From contig JAITQV010000589.1 of the NCBI GenBank assembly GCA_031288765.1, positions 1-5,027 of the forward strand: a DNA stretch of 5,027 nt, in the 5' to 3' direction. Positions 1 through 5,026 of the stretch are shown one piece after another. The notes below the pieces were generated by a model. The model saw only the letters and a list, made by a program, of their open reading frames with translations, was not told the DNA's origin and searched no databases. Source of the DNA: Planctomycetaceae bacterium. GTDB lineage: Bacteria > Planctomycetota > Planctomycetia > Pirellulales > Thermoguttaceae. Numbering within the stretch: the first letter of the stretch is position 1; each line of letters opens with the position of its first letter. A program made the translations under genes and the position numbers.

Positions 1-1
1 A

Positions 2-964
2 GCAGCACGAGAAGCAGCAAGGCGGATGGAATGTACCAATAAGATGAAGCAACTTGGTCTTGCACTGCACAACTACCACGACATTAACAACTCGTTTCCC
101 GCCGCTCGGATTGCACATCCCAGATTGAATAACGATAACAATCTTGATGATGCACGGGAAATCTGGTCAACATGGCAACTGTCAATTCTGCCGTTTGTCG
201 AACAACAAACTTTGTTTCAACAGTACAGTTTTACGTTGGCAAACTGTATCAGTGATGATCGTCCTGCACCAGCTGTTGATACCGTAGAATATCAAAACTG
301 CAAGGTCGTTGGAACAAGTTTAGATGTCTATAACTGTCCAACCGACGAAATGGGGGGCGATGTGTTCCGTCCATGGAAATCAGGTAACGTGGATAGAGCA
401 ACCTCAAGTTATCGGGCAATCGGCGGTCAAACAACAGGACAAGATCGATTGTTCAGCACTACCAGCGGTTTCGATCCATCCGGCAATCTTAATCAGGGTT
501 GGCGCGGTGTGTTACATCTTTCCGGTGAGTCTGTTAATACCGGAACTACTGTTCAAACCTTACCGTGGGAATCAATGGTAAGTGTTACCGATGGAACAAG
601 TAACACAATAGTTATCGGTGAAATTCACCGTGACCGTAAAGCAACGGAAATGAACCACGGAACATTCTGGGGTTACGGACGTGCAGGCGACTTTATCAAT
701 TCGCACAGTATTAACGTTTCGGCTCCGTTTTTGTTTCTGCGGTATTCGGAATGTATAAAAGGTGATATGACAGTTTTTCCAACAGTAGCCGGTAGTACGA
801 TTACAAATTACTGCAAGAACTTTGCCTTCTTCGCCTACCATCCGGGCGGTTTCAACACATCAAAATGCGATGGTTCGGCGCGATTCCTTTCGGCGAACAT
901 TAACCCTGTAGTATGGTGTGCCGGTACCACCGTTGCCGGTAACGAAAGTGATTCGTTACCGTAA
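2..964 (+). CDS. DUF1559 domain protein, 5' end outside the window
   Basis: The reading frame is open from base 2, so the first in-frame ATG (base 26) is internal and not the start. The visible frame opens with AAREAARRMECTNKMKQLGL, the segment that in DUF1559 proteins directly follows the hydrophobic pseudopilin helix; roughly the first 30 residues (KKxxFTLVELLVVIAIIG type) therefore lie upstream. Further family marks are LALHNYHD just after it, VTDGTSNTIVIGE in the second half, and the C-terminal AYHPGGFNTSKCDGSARFLS, a form of the H-(x)n-DGS motif. The protein is probably anchored in or exported across the membrane by a type IV pilin-like leader. The function of the family is unknown, and any surface or pseudopilus-like role is inference. 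It shares the 14-base string GATGGAACAAGTAA with the next gene (590-603 and 1806-1819), consistent with paralogy. Family assignment is very secure. Confidence 0.94.
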   Translation, partial: AAREAARRMECTNKMKQLGLALHNYHDINNSFPAARIAHPRLNNDNNLDDAREIWSTWQLSILPFVEQQTLFQQYSFTLANCISDDRPAPAVDTVEYQNCKVVGTSLDVYNCPTDEMGGDVFRPWKSGNVDRATSSYRAIGGQTTGQDRLFSTTSGFDPSGNLNQGWRGVLHLSGESVNTGTTVQTLPWESMVSVTDGTSNTIVIGEIHRDRKATEMNHGTFWGYGRAGDFINSHSINVSAPFLFLRYSECIKGDMTVFPTVAGSTITNYCKNFAFFAYHPGGFNTSKCDGSARFLSANINPVVWCAGTTVAGNESDSLP

Positions 965-1118
965 AGAACGCAAAGAAAAGTAATTTAAAAAATAACGTTA
1001 ACAAATTAATAATTCACAAGTATTGCCTAACCCGGCAAGAAGAATTTATCAACAATCAGTCTCTAATTATCCGTTGTCCATTTTTTATTAACTCATTAAA
1101 TTATCAGGAGATATTCCA
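965..1118. other. Spacer between the two DUF1559 genes
   Basis: This AT-rich spacer contains no gene. It holds a small hairpin, TTGCC (1023-1027) paired with GGCAA (1034-1038) around a 6-base loop, with no U tract, so it is at best a weak terminator for the upstream gene. An 8-base palindrome TAACGTTA lies near 992-999. A promoter for the downstream gene would be expected here, but no convincing -35/-10 pair was seen: the best match (TTGTCC at about 1073, 17 bases, TAAATT) would start transcription almost on the ribosome binding site. Confidence 0.4.
1106..1110 (+). promoter_or_regulatory. Shine-Dalgarno site of the second DUF1559 gene
   Basis: AGGAG lies 8 bases before the ATG at 1119. It confirms that start, which also gives the exact pseudopilin N-terminus expected of the family. 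Several other genes in this window have no such site. Confidence 0.8.
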
Positions 1119-2228
1119 ATGAAAAAACAGGCTTTTACTTTGGTAGAACTTTTAGTAGTGATTGCAATTATTGGTGTACTAATAGCATTACTACTTCCGG
1201 CAGTACAGGCGGCGAGAGAAGCTGCACGGCGAATGCAATGCAGTAACCATTTGAAACAATGGGGTTTAGCCGTTCACACGCATCACGATGCCCGTAATGC
1301 GTTACCGCCGGCATTCTTCGATGATAGGCGTGGCAGTGTGTTCATTTCACTGTTGCCCTACACAGAACAACAGGTGTTCTATGACCACATCGCTAATGCC
1401 GAAAACGGAACGCAAAAAGGGTTTAATGCTCAGTTTCAAACCCTTTGGGCTTCATTCAGTGATGAAGAACACAAGGGATTGGGTACTTTACCGTTTGCGA
1501 AATGTCCGACACGGCGTGCCGGGGTTCACTATACCGACAGTACACACCAACCAGGACCGTTAGGCGATTACGGTATGATCATTTACCATACTGTTCGTAA
1601 TGCAACACTTCCCGCCGATCAAAAAACTCAACCCGGTGGACGATGGTGGAATACTGTTGATACTTATAACAATGCCCGACCCTATTTTAAGTCAATAGGA
1701 AACAATACAAACGGTGTTCCTGCGGGTCCGTTTGTGGTGCCGGAAATGGGAACTGCCGGTGATTTCAACACAGCAATTTTGAAATCAAAGACCTCCCGCT
1801 GGAAAGATGGAACAAGTAATCAACTTCTGTTCGGTGAACGGCATATTCCGGTAAGCCGTATCGGTGAATGTGAGGAAGGAACCGGAAATTGGTCAAAAGT
1901 CAAAACGGTTGACTGCTCTTTTTTGATAACCGGTAATAATCGCTGGGGAGCAATGCCAATAAACTTTCGGATATTTGCCGGAGGTCTCTTGACCACTGAT
2001 CCAACCTACTGTTCTGCTGTGGACGGTTCACTGCCGAACGGCGGAATTGTTGACGGTCCTAGTGAATGCCGACCAAACGACGGTTATGGACCGGGCAGTT
2101 ATCATTCAGGAATTGTTCAATTTGCATTGGGCGACGGTTCCGTTAAGGCAATATCTAAAACAGTACGAGACTACATTATGTTTTGTCTTGCTGATGTCGA
2201 AGATGGTGATTCCGTGAGTGTTCCGTAA
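1119..2228 (+). CDS. DUF1559 domain protein with pseudopilin-type N-terminus
   Basis: Complete 369-residue DUF1559 protein. Residues 1-29 form a prepilin-like leader and helix: a short basic start (MKKQA), then FTLVELLVVIAIIG with Glu10 at the +5 position after the predicted cleavage, then a hydrophobic segment to about residue 29. AAREAARRMQCSNHLKQWGL follows directly, the family hallmark. WKDGTSNQLLFGERHIP in the second half and SYHSGIVQFALGDGSVKAIS near the C-terminus are the other conserved blocks. The residue before the cleavage point is Ala where classical prepilins have Gly. It probably sits in the cytoplasmic membrane with its globular domain outside the cytoplasm; its biochemical role is not known. 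It follows a paralogue by 154 bases, has its own ribosome binding site, and ends 6 bases before a long stem-loop. Length is typical for the family. Confidence 0.96.
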   Translation: MKKQAFTLVELLVVIAIIGVLIALLLPAVQAAREAARRMQCSNHLKQWGLAVHTHHDARNALPPAFFDDRRGSVFISLLPYTEQQVFYDHIANAENGTQKGFNAQFQTLWASFSDEEHKGLGTLPFAKCPTRRAGVHYTDSTHQPGPLGDYGMIIYHTVRNATLPADQKTQPGGRWWNTVDTYNNARPYFKSIGNNTNGVPAGPFVVPEMGTAGDFNTAILKSKTSRWKDGTSNQLLFGERHIPVSRIGECEEGTGNWSKVKTVDCSFLITGNNRWGAMPINFRIFAGGLLTTDPTYCSAVDGSLPNGGIVDGPSECRPNDGYGPGSYHSGIVQFALGDGSVKAISKTVRDYIMFCLADVEDGDSVSVP

Positions 2229-2234
2229 ATAACT

Positions 2235-2290
2235 AGGGAACAGGAGTAAAAAGCAGATAAACTGTATCGGTTTTTATCGTCCTGTTCTCT
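2235..2290 (+). terminator. Long stem-loop after the DUF1559 gene, probable terminator
   Basis: AGGGAACAGGA (2235-2245) pairs with TCCTGTTCTCT (2280-2290), 11 pairs including one G-U. Inside it TAAAAA (2247-2252) pairs with TTTTTA (2271-2276), and GATA (2256-2259) with TATC (2265-2268), giving a nearly continuous long hairpin. It starts 6 bases after the stop codon of the upstream gene. The U tract (TTTTT, 2301-2305) lies about 10 bases past the stem, farther than in a canonical intrinsic terminator, so partial termination or RNA stabilisation between the DUF1559 and lipoprotein genes is equally possible. Confidence 0.6.
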
Positions 2291-2327
2291 TCTCCATCAA
2301 TTTTTATCCGCTTTCACTTTTTACAAA

Positions 2328-2723
2328 ATGAATAAAATATTTTTTCTATCAATTTGTACGTTAATTCTTGTCCTTTCCGGCTGTTCAAATAAAACAAACG
2401 TAACGGGAACGGTGAAATATGCCGACGGTTCGCCATTAACAATTGGTTCCGTTATTTTTGAGAACGACAAAGAACAATACTTCGGTCAACTCAACACCGA
2501 AGGTAAGTTTAATCTCGGCGGCATCAAGAGCGGTGACGGTATTCCGCCCGGATCGTACAAGGTACGATTAGCAGGAATGGAAGAAACACAAGATACCGAA
2601 AATGACAGAGTGATTGTCAAACATGTTGACGACAAATACACGAATGTTGCCACCTCCGGTTTGACAGCAGAAGTAGGCAAACAACGAACTTTTGATTTCA
2701 TCGTTGAAAAACCGGAAAAATGA
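2328..2723 (+). CDS. Small lipoprotein with carboxypeptidase-regulatory-like fold
   Basis: 131-residue predicted lipoprotein. A short basic start (MNK) and a hydrophobic stretch lead to the lipobox LSGC with the lipidated Cys at residue 19. The mature part has the pattern of a transthyretin/carboxypeptidase-regulatory-like beta sandwich: VTGTVKYADGSPL (25-37), GSVIFEN (40-46), GQLNTEGKFNLGG (53-65) and IPPGSYKVRLAG (72-83). Proteins of this type often follow DUF1559 genes in planctomycetes; their role is unknown, and an extracytoplasmic binding or structural role is inference. The start lacks a Shine-Dalgarno sequence (CTTTTTACAAA precedes it) but is the only one that yields a proper signal peptide. 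The stop codon overlaps the start of a following micro-ORF. The lipoprotein call is secure; the domain call rests on pattern recognition. Confidence 0.88.
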   Translation: MNKIFFLSICTLILVLSGCSNKTNVTGTVKYADGSPLTIGSVIFENDKEQYFGQLNTEGKFNLGGIKSGDGIPPGSYKVRLAGMEETQDTENDRVIVKHVDDKYTNVATSGLTAEVGKQRTFDFIVEKPEK

Positions 2724-2839
2724 AATTTATTTTAACATTTTTTGCCGCAACGTTTATTGCCGTGTTTATTTCGATAGGTGTTTTCCGAAACTTATCGGCG
2801 GAAGAAATACCGCCATTACCGAATGCAAGTGTAATTTGA
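2720..2839 (+). CDS. 39-residue membrane or secreted micro-protein
   Basis: This short frame starts with an ATG that overlaps the lipoprotein stop codon as ATGA, the classical arrangement for translational coupling. It encodes a strongly patterned peptide: MKF, a hydrophobic segment at about residues 4-22 (ILTFFAATFIAVFISIGVF), then RNLSAEEIPPLPNASVI. It could be a single-pass membrane micro-protein or a signal peptide (possible cleavage after LSA, residues 25-27) with a 12-residue tail. No homologue is recognised and no ribosome binding site beyond CCGGAAAA is visible, as expected if the ribosome re-initiates from the lipoprotein gene. It may also be the remnant of a longer gene truncated at the TGA. 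The overlap and the composition make it likelier than chance, but it is not proven. Confidence 0.5.
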   Translation: MKFILTFFAATFIAVFISIGVFRNLSAEEIPPLPNASVI

Positions 2840-3075
2840 GCATCTCTTCAATGCGGCAACAACCCAAAATTGGGCAATGTTTTATCGAAACATTACATCG
2901 ACAACTATTGATAGTGAACCAAATTAACAACGGTAAAATATTCCGCAACGATTGAATTGATCTTTAATTCCTACCTGTAAACAGGGACAAGTCGGTATTG
3001 CCACACAACGTTTCAGTAAAACGTTACGTTGTGAGGACAAACTTTTAGTAAAATTCCGCTGCAAGATTGCAAAGT
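2840..3075. other. Convergent spacer with several small inverted repeats
   Basis: This spacer lies between the plus-strand group ending at 2839 and the minus-strand terD ending at 3076. No convincing gene was seen. It holds CCCAAAATTGGG (2863-2874), AATGTTT paired with AAACATT (2876-2894, 5-base loop), CCTGT paired with ACAGG (2974-2985), and nested repeats at 3004-3033. None is followed by a proper U tract on either strand. They may act together as weak bidirectional terminators. Confidence 0.45.
3004..3033. repeat. Nested inverted repeats, possible bidirectional terminator
   Basis: CACAACGT (3004-3011) is a perfect inverted match to ACGTTGTG (3026-3033). Within it AACGTTT (3007-3013) is a perfect inverted match to AAACGTT (3019-3025) around the 5-base loop CAGTA. 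The two pairings share bases and so exclude each other in part. The site lies 43 bases past the terD stop codon on the minus strand. It lacks a U run on both strands, so terminator function is only a suggestion. Confidence 0.4.
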
Positions 3076-3651
3076 TTAAAGCGGTACACCAAAATGTTTG
3101 GCAATCGCTTCAAGACCGCCCGCTAAACCTTGACCAACAGCCCGGAATTTCCACGCACCGTTATGCCGATACACTTCGCCGAAAATCATTGTCGTACTCG
3201 TACTGGCATCTTCGGAAAGATCAAACCGTGCGATTTCTTCGTTGTCGTCATTATTGACAATCCGAATGAATGCAGAATTAACCTGACCGAAATTTTGTCC
3301 GTGTGTTTCGGCTTCGTGAATTGTAACCGTAAATACGATTTTCTGTACATCCGACGGCACCAGATTTAGAGTTACGGAGATTTCTTCGTCATCTCCATCA
3401 CCTTCACCGGTTCGGTTATCGCCGGCATGGACAACACTGCCGCATTTTGATTTCAACTGATTGTAAAAAATGAAATCGCTTTCGCTACGGACTTTTCCGG
3501 ACTCGCCCAGCAAAAAAGCCGAAGCATCCAAATCAAATCCCGTTCCCTGTGTAACACGAACATCCCAACCAAGACCAATCTTGATTTTGTTCAACCCCGG
3601 AACCGTATCGCTCAAGGAAACATTAGCGCCTTTTGTCAATGAAATAGCCAT
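3076..3651 (-). CDS. terD: TerD family tellurium-resistance/stress protein
   Basis: 191 residues, essentially the full length of classical TerD (about 192). The TerD domain spans the whole protein: MAISLTKGANVSL at the start, GLGWD (26-30), DLDAS (40-44), FIFYNQ (60-65), GDNRTGEGDGDDE (77-89), NFGQVNSAFIRIVNN (120-134), RFDLSEDAS (142-150) and GEVYRHNGAWKFRAVGQG (158-175). The aspartates of DLDAS and GDGDDE belong to the acidic motifs by which TerD proteins bind calcium. TerD is a cytoplasmic or membrane-associated protein of Ter stress systems (tellurite, phage and other stresses); its exact biochemistry is unresolved. TerD and TerE are closely similar, so the symbol is by best resemblance. 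No Shine-Dalgarno sequence precedes the ATG; four TAGTTAA heptamers occupy that place and a MITE-like palindrome lies just beyond, so its leader is unusual. It is separated from the other minus-strand genes by a terminator-like hairpin and probably has its own promoter. Confidence 0.95.
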   Translation of the reverse strand: MAISLTKGANVSLSDTVPGLNKIKIGLGWDVRVTQGTGFDLDASAFLLGESGKVRSESDFIFYNQLKSKCGSVVHAGDNRTGEGDGDDEEISVTLNLVPSDVQKIVFTVTIHEAETHGQNFGQVNSAFIRIVNNDDNEEIARFDLSEDASTSTTMIFGEVYRHNGAWKFRAVGQGLAGGLEAIAKHFGVPL

Positions 3652-3654
3652 AAT

Positions 3655-3682
3655 TAGTTAATAGTTAGTAGTTAATAGTTAA
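3655..3682. repeat. Four tandem TAGTTAA heptamers upstream of terD
   Basis: Four contiguous 7-base units: TAGTTAA, TAGTTAG, TAGTTAA, TAGTTAA (TTAACTA on the coding strand of terD). They begin 3 bases before the terD start codon and fill the place where a ribosome binding site should be. The last unit continues into TAGTTAATAAT (3676-3686), which recurs exactly at 3814-3824 on the far side of the inverted-repeat element. The array could be slippage-prone; a regulatory role is inference. Confidence 0.8.
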
Positions 3683-3689
3683 TAATAAA

Positions 3690-3808
3690 TTAAGGGAACT
3701 TCTAAAAACCACCTTTTTCAAAACGCACAAAGTTAAAAAAACAAGGTATTTTTTGTATTTTTTGAACATTGTTTTGTCTGAAACCGGAGTTTTTAGAACT
3801 TCCCTTAA
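3690..3808. mobile_element. 119-bp MITE-like element with 20-bp terminal inverted repeats
   Basis: TTAAGGGAACTTCTAAAAAC (3690-3709) matches the reverse complement of 3789-3808 at 19 of 20 positions. The interior is also imperfectly palindromic: CAAAAC (3719-3724) with GTTTTG (3771-3776), and GTTAAAAAAA near 3732 with TTTTTTGAAC near 3766, so the whole unit can fold into one long hairpin. It has no credible coding capacity. The repeats begin with TTAA at both ends, which could reflect a TA or TTAA target duplication, and an 11-base direct repeat TAGTTAATAAT flanks it at 3676-3686 and 3814-3824. Size, termini and AT-rich interior fit a non-autonomous miniature transposable element, but no transposase family can be named. 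A dispersed hairpin repeat or a large bidirectional terminator is the alternative. It lies in the 5' region of terD and may carry its promoter. Confidence 0.6.
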
Positions 3809-3831
3809 TAATTTAGTTAATAATTTTACAA

Positions 3832-3887
3832 CGTAACAGGAACAAAACAACACTGTATTTCATTTTGTTTTGTTCCTAATTGTTACG
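3832..3887 (-). terminator. Stem-loop terminator after the 144-residue gene
   Basis: AGGAACAAAACAA (3838-3850) is a perfect 13-base inverted match to TTGTTTTGTTCCT (3865-3877) around a 14-base loop. After a 4-base bulge the stem is extended by CGTAAC (3832-3837) with GTTACG (3882-3887). Read on the minus strand it begins 8 bases after the TGA at 3896-3898. No clean U run follows, though the descending arm is U-rich. It is likely to end transcription of the upstream minus-strand genes before terD. Confidence 0.65.
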
Positions 3888-3895
3888 AGTCATTT

Positions 3896-4330
3896 TCAGA
3901 CACCCCATTCTTTGCATTTTTCCAGGAGTGCCGGCGGTAATGACGTTGCTTTTTCTTTGAGTATTTTGAGTAACTCTTTTTCGCTGGCGTGGAGTTTGTC
4001 GCCGCTTTTGCTGAGTTTCCGAATGAGCCATGCGCCTTCTTCTTCATCGACAACACCCGGAGAGGTTTCGTCGGTCAGAAGATAATCGCTGACACCTTCC
4101 GTAAACAACAGAGGCCAGCTGATGGTATTGGCTGTGCTTTTTTTCACACCGTCGTTGATTTTAAACAACGCTTCCGCCTCTTCTTTCGTAACGACATCTT
4201 TGTCGTAAGCGTAAATCATGAGTCGGAGTTTCTCAATATCGGTGTCAAAAACGAAACCATTCTTCAAAATTGATTTGACAACTTCAGCAAGGTACTCACT
4301 GTCAAAACCCCTCGAACTTGTTCTTTTCAT
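3896..4330 (-). CDS. Acidic helical protein, possibly TerB-like
   Basis: 144 residues, charged and predicted mostly alpha-helical, with no signal peptide or membrane segment, hence cytoplasmic. Notable blocks are KLRLMIYAYDKDVVTKEEAEALF (about 34-56), KINDGVKKSTANTISWPLLF (about 57-76), TDETSPGVVDEEEGAWLIRKL (about 86-106) and GDKLHASEKELLKILKEKA (about 110-128). The paired acidic helix-loop-helix segments (DKDVVTKEEAEALF; DKLHASEKELLKIL) resemble the repeating acidic pattern of TerB-type proteins or degenerate EF-hands. This and the TerD neighbours suggest a partner in a Ter-like stress system, but the family is not firmly recognised. The start has a purine-rich AAAGGA about 9 bases upstream. 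It lies 36 bases after the mini-TerD stop, so the two are probably co-transcribed, and a strong stem-loop follows its stop. The gene is secure; the family call is tentative. Confidence 0.85.
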   Translation of the reverse strand: MKRTSSRGFDSEYLAEVVKSILKNGFVFDTDIEKLRLMIYAYDKDVVTKEEAEALFKINDGVKKSTANTISWPLLFTEGVSDYLLTDETSPGVVDEEEGAWLIRKLSKSGDKLHASEKELLKILKEKATSLPPALLEKCKEWGV

Positions 4331-4366
4331 CGTACATTTTCCTTTCGTGTAAGGAGGTTAAAAAAA

Positions 4367-4555
4367 TTAAAGGTAAGGAACAATATTAGGCAGAATATCA
4401 TGAAATGTCCGACCATTGGCGGGTTCGCCGATGGCAGCCATTTTCCATTCACTGTTGTGACGATAAACTTTTGACATAATCTGAGCGGTAACTTTTCCGC
4501 CGCCGCTTTCTTTTTCCAACGAAATCTTCTGTCCTTTTGTGAGTGAAAGAGCCAT
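4367..4555 (-). CDS. 62-residue mini-TerD lacking the central domain
   Basis: Residues 1-20 (MALSLTKGQKISLEKESGGG) match the N-terminus of TerD-family proteins. Residues 24-62 (AQIMSKVYRHNSEWKMAAIG, then EPANGRTFHDILPNIVPYL) match the C-terminal end of the family branch that finishes in NGRTF..LP.I.PYL. The roughly 110-130 central residues, with GLGWD, DLDAS and the GDGDDE calcium-binding motif, are absent, and the frame runs through the junction without a stop. An AAGGAG Shine-Dalgarno sits 5 bases before the ATG, the best in the window, so the gene looks expressed. It is either an in-frame internal deletion of a full TerD paralogue or a genuine small family built from the TerD ends. Ca2+ binding by the usual residues is not possible. 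It precedes the 144-residue gene by 36 bases. Homology of both ends is secure; function is unknown. Confidence 0.85.
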   Translation of the reverse strand: MALSLTKGQKISLEKESGGGKVTAQIMSKVYRHNSEWKMAAIGEPANGRTFHDILPNIVPYL

Positions 4556-4560
4556 TTTAA

Positions 4561-4566
4561 CTCCTT
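4561..4566 (-). promoter_or_regulatory. Strong Shine-Dalgarno of the mini-TerD gene
   Basis: AAGGAG on the minus strand lies 5 bases before the ATG at 4555. It fixes the start at MALSLTKG, which agrees with the TerD-family N-terminus and argues against the longer overlapping frame that begins at 4605. Confidence 0.8.
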
Positions 4567-4596
4567 ATAAAATTGAGTAACAGCTATAAAATCGGC

Positions 4597-4614
4597 AATC
4601 ATCAATAATCATCA
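4597..4614. repeat. Short direct repeat AATCATCA
   Basis: AATCATCA occurs at 4597-4604 and again at 4607-4614, spaced by AT, inside the AT-rich leader of the mini-TerD gene. No recognised operator; it may be chance in a low-complexity stretch. Confidence 0.3.
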
Positions 4615-4618
4615 GCAA

Positions 4619-4824
4619 TTATACAATGGAACAGTGAATTTCAATCATGCCAAACCAGTCCCCATTTGCATTGACCGAATTACCGCCGTCGTCAGTAAGC
4701 AATTCAACAATTACAATAGGATACCGTTTTATTCTGATATTTCAATATCGGGGGGGCAAAAAAATTTTAATTCTTCAGCGGAATAATTACAAAATACCGA
4801 AACTATGAGATTCGTGTCTGACAT
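4619..4824 (-). pseudogene. Candidate frameshifted small gene of about 68 residues
   Basis: From an ATG at 4824 the minus strand reads MSDTNLIVSVFCNYSAEELK followed by FFCPPDIEISE and then a TAA at 4729-4731. A second frame, one base out of register, overlaps at that point and runs KRYPIVIVELLTDDGGNSVN then ANGDWFGMIEIHCSIV to a TAA at 4619-4621. Joined by a single-base correction near 4730 the two make one protein-like chain with alternating beta-type hydrophobic stretches. This suggests a small cytoplasmic protein broken by loss of one base. Homopolymer runs nearby (C7 and T7 on this strand, 4750-4764) do not explain the break on their own, because the second frame has a TGA just after them. 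No family is recognised and no ribosome binding site is visible. Two unrelated short frames remain possible. Confidence 0.35.
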
Positions 4825-4846
4825 AATATTAAATGAAATGAATTAC

Positions 4847-5026
4847 TCAATTTCCCCCCAATTTAAATAGACTATTACATTTTTTCGCTTCTTCTTTTAG
4901 CAAATCAAATTTTTCTTGCGAAAGAGTTTTCGTATCCAGTTTGTGAATTTTTCGGAAAAATATTGCAATCTGTTCTGACAAAAGAAGTTCAGAAAATTTA
5001 CCTGTTTTGGTTATTTCTTCAATTAA
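4847..5026 (-). CDS. C-terminal end of an unknown protein, 5' end outside the window
   Basis: On the minus strand the frame is open from the right edge for 59 codons to a TGA at 4847-4849. The peptide starts LIEEITKTGKFSELLLSEQI, continues AIFFRKIHKLDTKTLSQEKF and ends DLLKEEAKKCNSLFKLGGN. It is charged, Lys/Glu-rich and helix-prone, and looks like a real C-terminus rather than random frame. It is more AT-rich than the genes to the left. No family can be named from this fragment. It lies on the same strand as the Ter-like genes, 22 bases before the candidate broken gene, so it may belong to the same transcription unit. Confidence 0.5.
   Translation of the reverse strand, partial: LIEEITKTGKFSELLLSEQIAIFFRKIHKLDTKTLSQEKFDLLKEEAKKCNSLFKLGGN

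Noticed and set aside
26..28. ATG at base 26 as the start of the first DUF1559 gene
   Set aside because: The frame is open upstream to the window edge and the upstream codons read AAREAARR, a conserved internal DUF1559 segment, so this Met is internal.
2692..2955. 87-codon plus-strand frame over the micro-ORF and spacer
   Set aside because: It starts inside the lipoprotein gene in another frame, has no ribosome binding site, and its composition looks random.
3130..3369. Plus-strand frame opposite terD
   Set aside because: It lies antisense to a secure TerD gene and shows no domain, start signal or sensible composition.
3665..3853. 62-codon minus-strand frame across the palindromic element
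   Set aside because: It runs through the inverted repeats and the heptamer array; its Lys/Leu/Val-rich sequence is what AT-rich repeats produce in any frame.
4351..4358. Perfect AAGGAGGT Shine-Dalgarno string on the plus strand
   Set aside because: No plus-strand start codon or frame follows at a suitable distance; it lies between two minus-strand genes and is probably coincidental.
4327..4605. Longer 92-codon minus-strand frame over the mini-TerD
   Set aside because: It overlaps the mini-TerD in another frame, has no ribosome binding site and no recognisable pattern, while the mini-TerD frame has clear homology and an AAGGAG site.
4556..4618. Sigma-70-like promoter for the mini-TerD gene
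   Set aside because: TTGATG, TTGCCG, TTATAG and TTATAA strings occur but no pair has acceptable spacing and position relative to the ribosome binding site.
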